DNA of 64,000 nucleotides from contig OY829366.1 in the NCBI GenBank assembly GCA_963691755.1, forward strand, positions 3,038,001-3,102,000, given 5' to 3'. The notes beneath the pieces are model-generated. The model saw only the letters and a list, made by a program, of their open reading frames with translations, made no database searches and was not told the DNA's origin. The translations under genes were made by a program, and so were the position numbers. This DNA comes from Dinoroseobacter sp013215265 (GTDB lineage Bacteria; Pseudomonadota; Alphaproteobacteria; Rhodobacterales; Rhodobacteraceae). Position 1 is the first letter of the stretch. Every line of letters begins with the position of its first letter. Below, one piece after another: positions 24,568-34,124 of the stretch.

Positions 24568-25500
24568 TCACAGAAGCCGCAGAAGCAGGCCAACAGACAG
24601 GACGGTGACACCAAACCCGGCAAGGATCTCGATCACGCTTGCAAGCCGGGCAGCCCCCTGCCCATCGCCAATGGCCTGGGCGAGGCTTTCGCGAAACAGG
24701 ACCGCGCCTCCAGCCACCGCCAATGTCACAGAGGCCGTTCCGAGTGCCATCGCAAACGCCCCGGCAATAGCGGCCATTTGCAGATCCATTCCCCAGCCAA
24801 GGATCAGCAGAAAGAGCGCGCCGGTGCACGGCCTGATCCCGATCGCCAAAATCAATGCAAGCGTTGCGCGCAACCCCGCCGCCTGCGCAACCTCTCCTGG
24901 ATCAGGGGCATGAACATGCCCGCAGGTTTCGCAAACACCCCCATCTGAGATAGGCCCATGCCCGTCGTAATCATGTGCCTGAAAATGCGCGCGTTGGGAT
25001 GCACCAAGCAGCCTGCGCATCCCGCGAATAGCCAGCCATACGCCGACCAGCGCAATCGCAGCAAGGCTTGCAGAAGCGAGCCAATAATCCCCCGCATCTG
25101 TCATCTGGGTGCGCGTCAGGCCCAGAAGCCAAACTCCTGTTGCCACCAAAACAATCGCACTGACCGCCTGCATCAGAGATCCCGCCAGAGCAACAATGGA
25201 CAAGCGCCCCAACGGCACCTTTTCGGCAACACCGTAGCCGCCGACCAGCATCTTGCCATGCCCCGGTCCGACCGCGTGAAAAAAACCATAGGCAAAACAA
25301 ACCGACATCAATGTGGTCAGCGCGGCCGGATCACCTGCGCGCAGGGCGCGAAGGCTTCTGGCCATACCATTCTGGACGTCGCGTTGTGCAGCAGCAGCCC
25401 AACGGGCAAGTTCGTCCATGCCGCCTGTCCAAAGCCAAATCCCGAAGGCAAGCACAAGGGCGACTGCGCCGAACGCAGCCGGGCGGGTTATGGTGCGCAT
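24568..25500 (-). CDS. NicO/RcnA-type nickel-cobalt (divalent metal) transporter
   Basis: 310 residues, about six membrane helices. The signature GFFHAVGPGHGKMLVGGYGVA with two His and the later GIRPCTGALFLLILGWGMDL block are those of NicO-family exporters. A His/Asp-rich loop (QRAHFQAHDYDGHGPISDGGVCETCGHVHAPD) with CxxC probably binds the metal. The DUF1007 gene upstream overlaps it by 13 bases; the pair is a common unit in proteobacteria for metal handling. Confidence 0.85.
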   Translation of the reverse strand: MRTITRPAAFGAVALVLAFGIWLWTGGMDELARWAAAAQRDVQNGMARSLRALRAGDPAALTTLMSVCFAYGFFHAVGPGHGKMLVGGYGVAEKVPLGRLSIVALAGSLMQAVSAIVLVATGVWLLGLTRTQMTDAGDYWLASASLAAIALVGVWLAIRGMRRLLGASQRAHFQAHDYDGHGPISDGGVCETCGHVHAPDPGEVAQAAGLRATLALILAIGIRPCTGALFLLILGWGMDLQMAAIAGAFAMALGTASVTLAVAGGAVLFRESLAQAIGDGQGAARLASVIEILAGFGVTVLSVGLLLRLL

Positions 25501-26144
25501 ATCAGCCGTACCTCATCGGCAAAGATCGCGCCAACCGCCGGGAAATTCATCTCGACATCCATCCCCGCAGCTTCCGCCTCGTCCAACCGGTCTTCCAAAT
25601 AAGCGTAGGCAATTTCCGGATCGAACCGTTTTGCTTCTGCAAAGCAATCTGGGGCACCCTCGACCAGATGGATCTCGGTCGCGGAATAGGCTGTGTAGAA
25701 TGTCGGGTCATAAATACGGAACACCAATTCGGTATCACGCGGATCGACCCGCTCAGCCAAGGCCCGGACATGGGTCGTGATGATCTTACCTTCCTCGAAG
25801 GTCGCGCTCCATTCTACGGGGCGAGACAAATCAAGCGCTTGCTCGTTCGAAAAGCCCCTGACATCTCCTGCAAATCCTTCATCCCAATTCATGTCGAAGC
25901 CTGACAGCTTCTCGATTTCGTCCGACGTGAGTTGCCCGTCAAAATCCTGATCCAACCCAAGATCTTCAGTAATGAGCAGCGAATAAAGCTCATCATAAAT
26001 CCATATGATACGAACGCCTGCGAGCTGTTCGTCACTGTCGAACAAAAACTGGATCGACGTGTCCACAAAGATATGCGGATGTGCGCCGGATTGAGCCGGG
26101 AACAGGGCCAGCAGGGCGGCCAAGGGAAATGCAAACATACGCAT
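25488..26144 (-). CDS. DUF1007 periplasmic protein with an EF-hand-like motif
   Basis: 218 residues. A signal peptide ends after SGA and the mature protein begins HPHIFVDTSIQFLFD, the family signature with His residues next to the N-terminus, suited for metal binding. Residues near 60-72 (DQDFDGQLTSDEIE) form an EF-hand-like loop. Partner of the NicO transporter; it may pass the metal to it. Confidence 0.85.
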   Translation of the reverse strand: MRMFAFPLAALLALFPAQSGAHPHIFVDTSIQFLFDSDEQLAGVRIIWIYDELYSLLITEDLGLDQDFDGQLTSDEIEKLSGFDMNWDEGFAGDVRGFSNEQALDLSRPVEWSATFEEGKIITTHVRALAERVDPRDTELVFRIYDPTFYTAYSATEIHLVEGAPDCFAEAKRFDPEIAYAYLEDRLDEAEAAGMDVEMNFPAVGAIFADEVRLICAP

Positions 26145-26661
26145 GCGCCGAAAGTAGGGGCCGCACCCCCGGGGCGCAAGCCGCGCAGAGAGCCTTGGTT
26201 GCGCGAACTACTGCCGCTTTGCAGACTGTTCTGACTTCAAAGAGCAGAAAAGTTTCGACCTATTGCGCCGGGCAATGCGCGAGCCTGCGTGACGTCCGCA
26301 CGTGTTCTGGGCAAAGTCCGATCTTTGCCATCACAGTTTCGGTATACTCCAGCACCGCACAGGACGCTGCATTTCGCCAGCACTCACGAACACGCAGACC
26401 CTAAGGGCAGTCGCCGCCAAGCGCCTGAAAAGCGATACTTTTGGGCGATGGCCACCCCTCCAGTCGAAAAATCGTCAGAACCTTAATTTCCGCGCTATCC
26501 TGCGCGGAGAATACTGTCCTTGCGATAGGTCAATTTCTGAAGAAAATGCAGCAGCTTGTGTCCGTGAGCGGTACAGGCAACTGTGGACAACTGCGCACCC
26601 CCCCTTCCCGCCGAGCGCGCACCCTGCTTTAATGCCTCTAACCAAACAAAACAGAGCAGAC
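26145..26661. other. Gene-free region between DUF1007 and parE
   Basis: About 515 bases holding the divergent promoters. A 7-bp hairpin, TCCGCGC-tatcct-GCGCGGA, lies at 26489-26508. Frames that cover the region are extensions of parE and do not look like protein. Confidence 0.4.
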
Positions 26662-28623
26662 ATGGCCAACGATCTTCTATCCGGCGCCGCCACCCAAGAG
26701 ACCTATGACGCCTCCTCCATCGAGGTGCTTGAGGGGCTGGAGCCTGTACGCAAACGCCCCGGTATGTATATCGGCGGCACGGATGAACGTGCCTTGCACC
26801 ATCTGGTGGCCGAGGTTCTAGACAACTCGATGGACGAGGCTGTCGCGGGCCATGCCAGCCGGATCGAGATCGAGCTGCATGAAAATGGCGCCTGTACCAT
26901 CCGGGACAATGGCCGCGGCATACCAGTTGATCCCCACCCCAAGTTTCCCGATAAAAGCGCGCTTGAGGTGATCCTGTGCACGCTTCATGCGGGGGGCAAA
27001 TTCGAAGGCAAAGCCTATCAAACCTCCGGCGGCCTGCACGGCGTGGGGATTTCTGTGGTCAACGCGCTGTCGGACACCCTCAGGGTTGAAGTGGCGCGCA
27101 ATCGTGAGCTGTTCGCGCAAGAGTTCTCGCGTGGGCTGCCCTTGGGCGGCGTCGAAAAGGTCGGTCCCGCCCCGAACCGGCGCGGCACAACCGTCACTTT
27201 CCATCCAGACGCCGATATTTTCGGCAAACTGTCTCTGAAACCCGCCCGCCTGATGAAGTTGGCCCGCTCAAAGGCTTACCTATTTTCGGGCGTCGAAATC
27301 CGCTGGAAATCCGCCATTGACGATGGCCAGACCCCGACCGAAGCGATCTTTCACTTTCCAGGCGGCCTGTCTGACTATCTCAACGAAACTCTTGAAGGGG
27401 CCGCGACCTATGCCGACCAGCCCTTTGCCGGGAAGGTGGAGTTTGGCGAGAAGTTCAACGCGCCGGGCTCTGTCGAATGGGCGATAAACTGGACACCCTC
27501 GCGGGACGGCATGATCCAGTCTTACTGCAACACAATCCCGACCCCCGAAGGCGGCACCCATGAACAGGGCTTCTGGGCAGCAATCCTGAAGGGCCTGCGC
27601 GCCTATGGGGAGCTTGTGAACAATCGCAAGGCCGCACAAATATCGCGGGACGACCTGATGGGCGGCGGCACGGCTCTGGTGAGTTGCTTTATTCGCGAGC
27701 CAGAGTTCGTCGGCCAGACCAAGGACCGACTGGCCACGACCGAGGCGGCGCGCATGGTCGAAGGTTCGGTGCGCGATCACTTCGACAATTGGCTTGCGGC
27801 GGACACGAAATCTGCCGGCGCGATCCTCGACTACATGGTTCTGCGCGCCGAAGAGCGCCTGCGCCGCCGGCAGGAAAAGGAAACCGCACGCAAATCAGCC
27901 ACCAAACGGCTGCGCCTGCCCGGCAAACTGGTGGATTGTTCGGCCACGAACCGGGCCGGAACCGAGTTGTTCATCGTGGAGGGTGACAGCGCAGGCGGGT
28001 CGGCAAAGATGGCACGCGACCGCAAGACACAGGCCCTTTTGCCCCTGCGCGGAAAGATCCTGAACGTATTGGGTGCAGCCTCCTCCAAGCTGGGGTCAAA
28101 TCAGGAGATCAACGATCTGACGCAAGCTTTGGGCGTGGGTCTGGGATCACGGTTCAATGTCGAGGATCTGCGCTACGACAAGATCATCATCATGACCGAT
28201 GCAGATGTGGACGGGGCCCATATTGCAGCCCTTTTGATGACGTTTTTCTTCACTCAGATGCGGCCCATGATTGATCAAGGGCATCTTTATCTGGCCTGCC
28301 CCCCGCTCTTCCGGCTGACCCAAGGGGCCAAGCGCGTCTACTGTCTGGACGAGACCGAGCGCGACACCTGGCTCGACAAAGGTCTGGGCGGGAAAGGGAA
28401 AATTGACGTCTCTCGCTTCAAGGGTCTGGGCGAGATGGATGCAAAAGATCTCAAAGACACCACCATGAACCCTGCAACACGCAAGCTGATCCGGGTCAGT
28501 ATCGATGAGGACGAACCGGGCGAGACCGGAGATCTGGTGGAGCGGCTGATGGGCAAAAAACCTGAGAAGCGGTTCGAGTATATTCAGGCCAATGCGCGGT
28601 TTGTCGAGGAGTTGGATGTTTGA
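26662..28623 (+). CDS. parE: DNA topoisomerase IV subunit B
   Basis: 653 residues. GHKL ATPase domain (EVLDNSMDEAVAG, IRDNGRGIPVD, TSGGLHGVGISVVNALS), transducer domain, then the TOPRIM domain (ELFIVEGDSAGGSAKMARDRKTQALLPLRGKILNV and IMTDADVDGAHI) and MGKKPEKRFEYIQANA at the end. The EGDSAGG and DAD motifs hold the catalytic Mg. Start is the ATG at 26662; ATG at 26632 in the same frame is an alternative. Decatenates daughter chromosomes with ParC, which is not in this window. Confidence 0.95.
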   Translation: MANDLLSGAATQETYDASSIEVLEGLEPVRKRPGMYIGGTDERALHHLVAEVLDNSMDEAVAGHASRIEIELHENGACTIRDNGRGIPVDPHPKFPDKSALEVILCTLHAGGKFEGKAYQTSGGLHGVGISVVNALSDTLRVEVARNRELFAQEFSRGLPLGGVEKVGPAPNRRGTTVTFHPDADIFGKLSLKPARLMKLARSKAYLFSGVEIRWKSAIDDGQTPTEAIFHFPGGLSDYLNETLEGAATYADQPFAGKVEFGEKFNAPGSVEWAINWTPSRDGMIQSYCNTIPTPEGGTHEQGFWAAILKGLRAYGELVNNRKAAQISRDDLMGGGTALVSCFIREPEFVGQTKDRLATTEAARMVEGSVRDHFDNWLAADTKSAGAILDYMVLRAEERLRRRQEKETARKSATKRLRLPGKLVDCSATNRAGTELFIVEGDSAGGSAKMARDRKTQALLPLRGKILNVLGAASSKLGSNQEINDLTQALGVGLGSRFNVEDLRYDKIIIMTDADVDGAHIAALLMTFFFTQMRPMIDQGHLYLACPPLFRLTQGAKRVYCLDETERDTWLDKGLGGKGKIDVSRFKGLGEMDAKDLKDTTMNPATRKLIRVSIDEDEPGETGDLVERLMGKKPEKRFEYIQANARFVEELDV

Positions 28624-29248
28624 GTAAACCGTACAATTATTTCCTGAAATCAATTGGCCGCGCCAAGAAAATGACGGAAGTCGAAATAGATGATGATGGA
28701 CTGCGTGACGACATATGCCGCGGAGCAGCGGTGTTGGCGATTGGTGCACTTGATCATTATTTCACGTCAAAGTTCTCCGACGTCCTACGCAGGCACCTAG
28801 AATTCAATCAGCCAAACAAAGCTCTAATTGAACTCTTGGAGCGTGCTGGGCTGAATACGCGTACCGCTCTCGAATTGATGGTTATGAAACGACCATTTAG
28901 GCGGATTCGATCGTTGGTTAGCAAATCACTCAGTTACAAAACTACCAATCAAACGGAGGCAATCGACCGCCTGTTTAGCGCCCTCGACTTGAAGGGGCTC
29001 ACTGGAAAAGCGAAAAAAAATGCGGGCGAAAAAATTTATCTACAAGGATTGAGAAACTTGTCAGCATCAGAAACGATGTTTCGCATTCGGCCCACATAAA
29101 TTCTCACGGCAACCCGAAAAAGATTAGCGCAGAGGACATTTCTGCAAGAATTTCCGAAGTCGAACTCTTTGTAGAAACGTGCGAGAATATCATCAATGAT
29201 TGGGTTTCCGAAAGCGTATACGAGACAGTTTCATCTGCAACCGACTAG
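28620..29248 (+). pseudogene. HEPN-type protein gene split by a frameshift near poly-A runs
   Basis: The first frame (TTG at 28620, or ATG at 28671) runs to TAA at 29099 and gives 159 residues: RDDICRGAAVLAIGALDHYFTSKFSDVLRRHLEF, ALIELLERAGL. The end of the domain, including the HEPN catalytic-type motif RNDVSH, lies in the next frame (-1): STRIEKLVSIRNDVSHSAH, then NSHGNPKKISAEDISARISEVELFVETCENIINDW, stop at 29246-29248. The frames join around A8 (29013-29020) or A6 (29029-29034). HEPN proteins are often RNases of defence or toxin systems. A sequencing error, mutation, or -1 slippage could explain it. The region is A/T-richer than its neighbours, suggesting transfer. The TTG start overlaps the parE stop. 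Confidence 0.65.
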
Positions 29249-29607
29249 ACGTTTAGAGGATAGTCTGGGGGGTGCGGGTTTCGTGTCGAGAAAAACCGTG
29301 GCCCAACCGAGTACCCGGCGCAAACATTGGATAGCGAAATTAGATTTTCTTGCCTGGCACCGCTGGGCTGCACCCGTCTATCCGTCTTGCGGGCGAACTG
29401 CTGCAACACACCAAAACTGTGCACGAGTGCGGGTTTGCTCCGTAATCTCTTCTGCCTCGCGCCATGTCACAAAACGCGACATTACTCCCGCACCCCCTGC
29501 AAATACACCACCAAATCCGACATAATGCACCCGGTCAGCAACGTCTGACCCCTTTCGGCTTGGATCAGCGCATTGCCGCGATCAGAGCGAAACTGCCTTG
29601 ATCCGGA
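29249..29607. other. Gene-free stretch between the HEPN gene and pfkB
   Basis: About 360 bases with no convincing gene. A 34-codon minus-strand frame (29378-29482; MSRFVTWREAEEITEQ...) reads somewhat like protein but has no recognised relative and no clear ribosome-binding site. Probably the edge of the DNA that brought the HEPN gene. Confidence 0.3.
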
Positions 29608-30549
29608 TCACAACCGTTTGACCACAACCCCCTTCGCCAAAGCCGCCGCAGCCTCACGCTCGCAAAGTGCTGTGTCGGGCGTTGTGACCGCACTTGCAGC
29701 TGCTGCAACCCCTTGAATACAGGCAGATACCGGATCGAGCCCCTGCGCCAGCCCCAGAACAAAGCCCGCCACATGGCTGTCACCGGCCCCTACCGCGCTG
29801 ACCATCTCTACCTCAGGTGGGGCGCAGTGCCAGACACCACTGCTTTGCGCGATTACTGTGCCTTCGGCGCCCCGCGCGATCTGAACAACCTCAGCAACCT
29901 CTTCGGCCACCATGCGGACCGCGAATTCAGCGCTTGCAGTCACATCCTGCAACGGTCTGCCTGCAAGCATTTCAGCCTCCGCCCCATCCATACGCAGCGC
30001 ATAAAGCCCGCGCCGCGCAGCAGCGACAGCCAGAGCCGGACCTGAGGTGTCGAGCACCATTTTCACCCCGCGCCCCAGCATCCAGTCGTTGAAATCAGAA
30101 AATACCGTATCCGGGACACCCGGCGGCAGACTTCCGGATGACACCAGAAAATCGCCATTCGCGCACCAGCCTTCGATGCGGGAAATCGCATGCCCGATGT
30201 GATCGGCCTGCCAGTCCGGTCCCGGCATCACAAACCGATATTGCGCGCCTGTGGAGGTTTCGATCACCGACAGGCTCTCGCGGGTCGGCAGATCAAGTCC
30301 CAGATCACGGGCCTCCAGCCCTTCGGCCTCCAACAGTCCCAAAAGCGTCGCCCCTGCGGATCTGCCCGCGGCGACGGCGCAAAGGCTCTCTCCGCCCAGC
30401 TTTGAAATTGCGCGGCTGACATTGACCCCGCCACCCCCGGGATCGATCCGAGGCGCCCCGCACCTTAACTTGGGGCCCGGCATGACCTTCTCAGTCTCGG
30501 TCGAAAGATCGAGCGCCGGGTTCAGTGTCAGCGTGACAATTCGAGACAT
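29608..30549 (-). CDS. pfkB: PfkB-family sugar kinase (6-phosphofructokinase/1-phosphofructokinase type)
   Basis: 313 residues. The N-terminus VTLTLNPALDLSTETE is that of PfkB/FruK proteins; GGGGVNVSRAISKLGG is the substrate motif and SAVGAGDSHVAGFVLG the C-terminal PfkB signature with the catalytic Asp. Phosphorylates fructose-6-phosphate, or a related sugar phosphate. Start is the ATG at 30549; the longer frame overlaps the divergent promoter. A 10-bp palindrome ACCATATGGT (30578-30587) lies between it and the TPR gene. Confidence 0.85.
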   Translation of the reverse strand: MSRIVTLTLNPALDLSTETEKVMPGPKLRCGAPRIDPGGGGVNVSRAISKLGGESLCAVAAGRSAGATLLGLLEAEGLEARDLGLDLPTRESLSVIETSTGAQYRFVMPGPDWQADHIGHAISRIEGWCANGDFLVSSGSLPPGVPDTVFSDFNDWMLGRGVKMVLDTSGPALAVAAARRGLYALRMDGAEAEMLAGRPLQDVTASAEFAVRMVAEEVAEVVQIARGAEGTVIAQSSGVWHCAPPEVEMVSAVGAGDSHVAGFVLGLAQGLDPVSACIQGVAAAASAVTTPDTALCEREAAAALAKGVVVKRL

Positions 30550-30634
30550 GATAAGGGTTCTCGGACAAGGTATTGAACCATATGGTGAACCTGTCAAAAC
30601 AATCTGACAAGACCACAATCGCGCGGGAACTTTC

Positions 30635-31993
30635 ATGGAAGATTGGCTCGGCAACACGATCACCGGCGGGACAGAAACAACCCGGCTCGCGATAGACGAT
30701 TTCTGTCAGGGATTTCTGGCCTATGAAACACGGGCCGTGAACGTTCTGCAGGCCGCAGATGCGGAACCCGGGCATGGGTTGGCAAATACCTACGCCGCGA
30801 TGCTGCATATGTTCGCCGAAGACCCCGGCGCCCCAGAGAATGCGTTGCCCTATCTGAAACGCGCTGAAGCCACAGCCTCTCAACTTTCAGAGCGCGAACT
30901 GGCGACAATTGCCCTGACACGCGCATGGGTCGATGGAGACATGGCGCAGGTCTATCGTTTGGGTCAGGACGCAGCCCGGGCCTTTCCGCGCGATCTGACC
31001 CTGATCAAGATCGCGCAGTATCACGAATTTAACCGTGGAAATGCAGCCGGGATGCTGGCGCTTGCCGAGCACGGAAGACGTGCCGCGCCCGAGATCGCTT
31101 ATGCCCACGGCATGGCCGCCTTCGGATACGAACAGTGCCATCTGCTCGATGATGCTGAAGCAGCAGCCTGGAAAGCCGTGGATCTAGAGCGCAAGGAACC
31201 ATGGGCACATCATGCGCTTGCCCATGTGATGCTGACCCAAGGGCGCATCGAAGAAGGGCGTCAATTTCTGGCCGATGTCGCTAACACATGGACCGATCTG
31301 AACAGTTTCATGATCACGCATAACTGGTGGCATCAAGCTTTGTTCTTCATCTCGCTGGGTCGGTTCGACGACGCTTTATCCACCTATGACAGTCAGGTCT
31401 GGGGGGTATGGAAGGACTACAGCCAAGACCAGATCGGGGCCGTATCGCTGCTGGCAAGGCTGGAACTGGCCGGCGTGGATGTCGGTGATCGGTGGCGGGA
31501 TGTGGCGAGCTATCTGGCTGCCCGAACCCATGATTTCGTGAACCCGTTTCTGACCCTTCAATATCTTTACGGGCTCGCACGGGCCGGCCGAAACGAAGCC
31601 GAAACGCTGATGGAAAACCTGCGCGGGCATGCAACATCGCCCGGTGTCGATCCTGTCTGGTCAGAGGTGGCGTTGTCTGCCGCAGAAGGTCTGATGGCCC
31701 ATGTCAAAGGCGATTATGAGGTTGCTGTGAAACACCTTGGCATGACCACCGGGCGCATGCTGGAATGTGGCGGCAGTCACGCGCAACGAGATCTCTTCGA
31801 ACAGATTTTACTCGATGCGGTAATCCGGTCCGGGCGCGATAGCCTCGCCCAGCAGATGCTTGAAATGCGACGTGGATATGAACCGAATGCAATCCCCACG
31901 AACCGCGCGCTGGCTGAAGTGTATGAACGGCTCGGTCTGTCCGAAGAGGCCCGCAAAGCCGCAAATAGAGCCACACTGCACCTTAAAAATTAG
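30635..31993 (+). CDS. Tetratricopeptide-repeat protein (TTC38-like)
   Basis: 452 residues, all-helical, with repeats such as AYAHGMAAFGYEQCHLLDDAEAAAWKAVDLERKEPWAHHALAHVMLTQGRIEEGRQFL and HNWWHQALFFISLGRFDDALSTYD. The HALAHV and HNWWH blocks are typical of the TTC38 family. Cytoplasmic, no signal peptide. Function unknown. Divergent from pfkB. Confidence 0.82.
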   Translation: MEDWLGNTITGGTETTRLAIDDFCQGFLAYETRAVNVLQAADAEPGHGLANTYAAMLHMFAEDPGAPENALPYLKRAEATASQLSERELATIALTRAWVDGDMAQVYRLGQDAARAFPRDLTLIKIAQYHEFNRGNAAGMLALAEHGRRAAPEIAYAHGMAAFGYEQCHLLDDAEAAAWKAVDLERKEPWAHHALAHVMLTQGRIEEGRQFLADVANTWTDLNSFMITHNWWHQALFFISLGRFDDALSTYDSQVWGVWKDYSQDQIGAVSLLARLELAGVDVGDRWRDVASYLAARTHDFVNPFLTLQYLYGLARAGRNEAETLMENLRGHATSPGVDPVWSEVALSAAEGLMAHVKGDYEVAVKHLGMTTGRMLECGGSHAQRDLFEQILLDAVIRSGRDSLAQQMLEMRRGYEPNAIPTNRALAEVYERLGLSEEARKAANRATLHLKN

Positions 31994-32141
31994 CGTATAC
32001 GAGGTATATACGCTAAAACTACATCTGCATAAATATCACATATCTTGCATTTTCCGGCATCTCGCACCTCTATCGCATACCCGACTTACACCATCTCAAT
32101 GAACGTGAAGAGATTCCACACGCACAGACCTTACTCGGTTT

Positions 32142-32387
32142 TTGTCCGCCGCTGCGCTCAGCGCCGCATGCTTCACAGGCCTCGCTCTTGCGCAGTCCAG
32201 TTTTGAAGGGCCCTTCACTGTCGATAACGCCACCGAAGAAAATATCATCGTCGGCTTGTACGTCAGTACGGATCTTGAAACCCTCTCGGAGAACTGGCTG
32301 TCCGAACCGATGATGCACGACGCGAGCGGTTCTTCCGCGTTCTCCGCCGATAGCGGAGGGTATATCTACCGCCCCCTCTTAGGCTGA
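32142..32387 (+). CDS. Short secreted protein, doubtful start or decayed gene
   Basis: Up to 81 residues: a secretion-type N-terminus (SAAALSAACFTGLALAQSS), then FEGPFTVDNATEENIIVGLYVSTDLETLSENWL, which recalls small secreted Rhodobacteraceae proteins with the N-x-T-x3-I-x2-LYVS pattern. The only start is TTG; an upstream ATG at 32099 with a good Lys/Arg leader is in another frame, so a short indel may have broken the gene. The C-terminal half (HDASGSSAFSADSGG) is shorter than expected. Confidence 0.35.
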   Translation: MSAAALSAACFTGLALAQSSFEGPFTVDNATEENIIVGLYVSTDLETLSENWLSEPMMHDASGSSAFSADSGGYIYRPLLG

Positions 32388-32434
32388 CTTGGCTTTGATC
32401 GGGAAACCGAGAGCTTCTTTGATAAGGCTACAGT

Positions 32435-33409
32435 CTAAAGACCAGCCAGGGCGCGCACGCTGCCCCAATCCTTCTCGTTCACCGAAACCGCCTCGGCACG
32501 GCCCCGCGTTGTGCCGGGAACCCGCGTACCGGGTTGATCGGTGATAGCAACCGTTAGGCGTCCAAGACGTGCAAAAAACTCCGGAGAGGTTCCGGGATCA
32601 ACCACGATATAGAACTGCCCCAGATTGTGTGGCGCGCCATCGGCAAGCTTCAGCCCCGCTACATCAACGGAATTCACGGACCCCGTCATGCCTGCGGCAA
32701 GCACTTCCGCCATCAGACCCAGACCGAACCCCTTCGGTCCACCAAGCGAGGTCAACGCCCCCTTGAGCGCCTCTGCTGGATCGGTTGTGGGCGCGCCGTC
32801 GGGACCAACGGCCCAGCCTTGCGGGATCGCTTGATTGGCCGCCTTTGCATCCTTGATCGCGCCCAGCGCAACGTTGGAGGTTGCCGCATCAAAATGCAGA
32901 GCAACACCGCCCGCCGCGTCTGGCACAGAAAACGCCACCGGGTTTGTGCCGATCACCGGGGTCGATCCGCCCGGAGGGGCCACAACAGGTGACGCGTTAG
33001 TAAAGCCCAGCGCCAACAGACCCTCAGCAGCGATCTGTTCCGTAAAATAGCCAAGCGACGTGCAGGTGTGAGAATTGGAAATCCCAAGTGCTGCGATACC
33101 ATTGGTGCGCGCGGCCTCCACAACAGCCGGTAATCCCCGGACGAAGGCAGGTTGCGCAAAGCCCTGCTGCGCATCGACCCGGATCGAGCCCGGGCGTAGT
33201 ACCTCGACGACAGGCTCTGCCGACCCGTCCACGCGCCCTGTGCCCAACGCCCCACAGTAGCTTTCCATGTAACTCAAACCGCAGATCGTATTGCCAATCT
33301 GCTCAGCCCGAGCTGTTGCATCCGCCACATGCTGTGCAACCCAAGGCTCCGCTCCGGCTTTCTCCAGAGCACGCGCACACACCTCGCGAATCTCGCTGAC
33401 CTCAACCAT
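32435..33409 (-). CDS. Ldh_2-family malate/L-lactate/sulfolactate-type dehydrogenase
   Basis: 324 residues. The family hallmarks GISNSHTCTSLGYFTEQIA, GFTNASPVVAPPGGSTPVIGTNPVAFSVPD, and GPKGFGLGLMAEVLAAGMTG are present. NAD(P)-dependent 2-hydroxyacid (or imine) reductase; the substrate cannot be fixed, because the family covers malate, sulfolactate, ureidoglycolate and pyrroline-2-carboxylate. Start is the ATG at 33409 with AAAGAGG. Confidence 0.85.
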   Translation of the reverse strand: MVEVSEIREVCARALEKAGAEPWVAQHVADATARAEQIGNTICGLSYMESYCGALGTGRVDGSAEPVVEVLRPGSIRVDAQQGFAQPAFVRGLPAVVEAARTNGIAALGISNSHTCTSLGYFTEQIAAEGLLALGFTNASPVVAPPGGSTPVIGTNPVAFSVPDAAGGVALHFDAATSNVALGAIKDAKAANQAIPQGWAVGPDGAPTTDPAEALKGALTSLGGPKGFGLGLMAEVLAAGMTGSVNSVDVAGLKLADGAPHNLGQFYIVVDPGTSPEFFARLGRLTVAITDQPGTRVPGTTRGRAEAVSVNEKDWGSVRALAGL

Positions 33410-33455
33410 TTGCACAGCCTCTTTCGCTTTTACACATATCCAATGTGACGTTTCC

Positions 33456-34124
33456 TCACGCCAGCGCCCCATGCTCCAGCCTGAGCGTACGGTCCATGCG
33501 TCCGGCCAGATCATGATTGTGCGTAGCGATCAATGCCGACAGCCCCGTCTCGCGCACAAGACCCATCAATGCCGCAAACACCAAATCCGAAGTTTCGGGG
33601 TCAAGGTTTCCCGTAGGCTCATCTGCCAGAAGTAACTTGGGTCCGTTCGCCAAAGCGCGACACATGGCAACACGCTGCTGTTCCCCCCCGGACAAGGCAG
33701 CTGGACGATGATCGGCGCGTGCCCCGATCCCGACGCTCTCCAGCAATCCCCGTGCCCTGACGGTCGCCTCAGTCCGACCAACACCGTTTGCGAGCTGCGG
33801 CAAAACGAGGTTCTCGGCCGCCGTAAACTCCGGCAGCAGGTGATGAAATTGATAAACAAACCCAATGTCACGGCGTCGTGCTGCAGTTCTGGCCCGATCA
33901 GGTAAGCCCGTCATATCCACACCGCCTAAATTGACTGTGCCCGCATCGGGCGTATCCAGAAGCCCGGCAATATGCAGTAGGGTCGACTTTCCGGCCCCTG
34001 ACGGCGCAACCAGTGCAACCACTTCGCCCGGCTGCAGGGACAGGTCCACGCCGCGCAACACGGCAATGTCACCATCCCGGTAGCTTTTCTCGATGCCCTG
34101 AAGGCGGAGCACAGGCTCACTCAT
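33456..34124 (-). CDS. lolD: Lipoprotein-releasing ABC transporter ATP-binding protein LolD
   Basis: 222 residues. Walker A is APSGAGKST (Ala where Gly is usual), Q-loop FVYQFHHLLPEFTAAENL, signature LSGGEQQR, Walker B LLLADEPTGNLD, and H-loop ATHN. Powers extraction of outer-membrane lipoproteins together with the membrane partner encoded just upstream. Its ATG overlaps the LolC/E stop by 8 bases. Confidence 0.92.
   Translation of the reverse strand: MSEPVLRLQGIEKSYRDGDIAVLRGVDLSLQPGEVVALVAPSGAGKSTLLHIAGLLDTPDAGTVNLGGVDMTGLPDRARTAARRRDIGFVYQFHHLLPEFTAAENLVLPQLANGVGRTEATVRARGLLESVGIGARADHRPAALSGGEQQRVAMCRALANGPKLLLADEPTGNLDPETSDLVFAALMGLVRETGLSALIATHNHDLAGRMDRTLRLEHGALA

Noticed and set aside
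30578..30587. 10-bp palindrome ACCATATGGT between pfkB and the TPR gene as an operator
   Set aside because: Short enough to occur by chance and the flanks do not extend the symmetry; kept only as a note.
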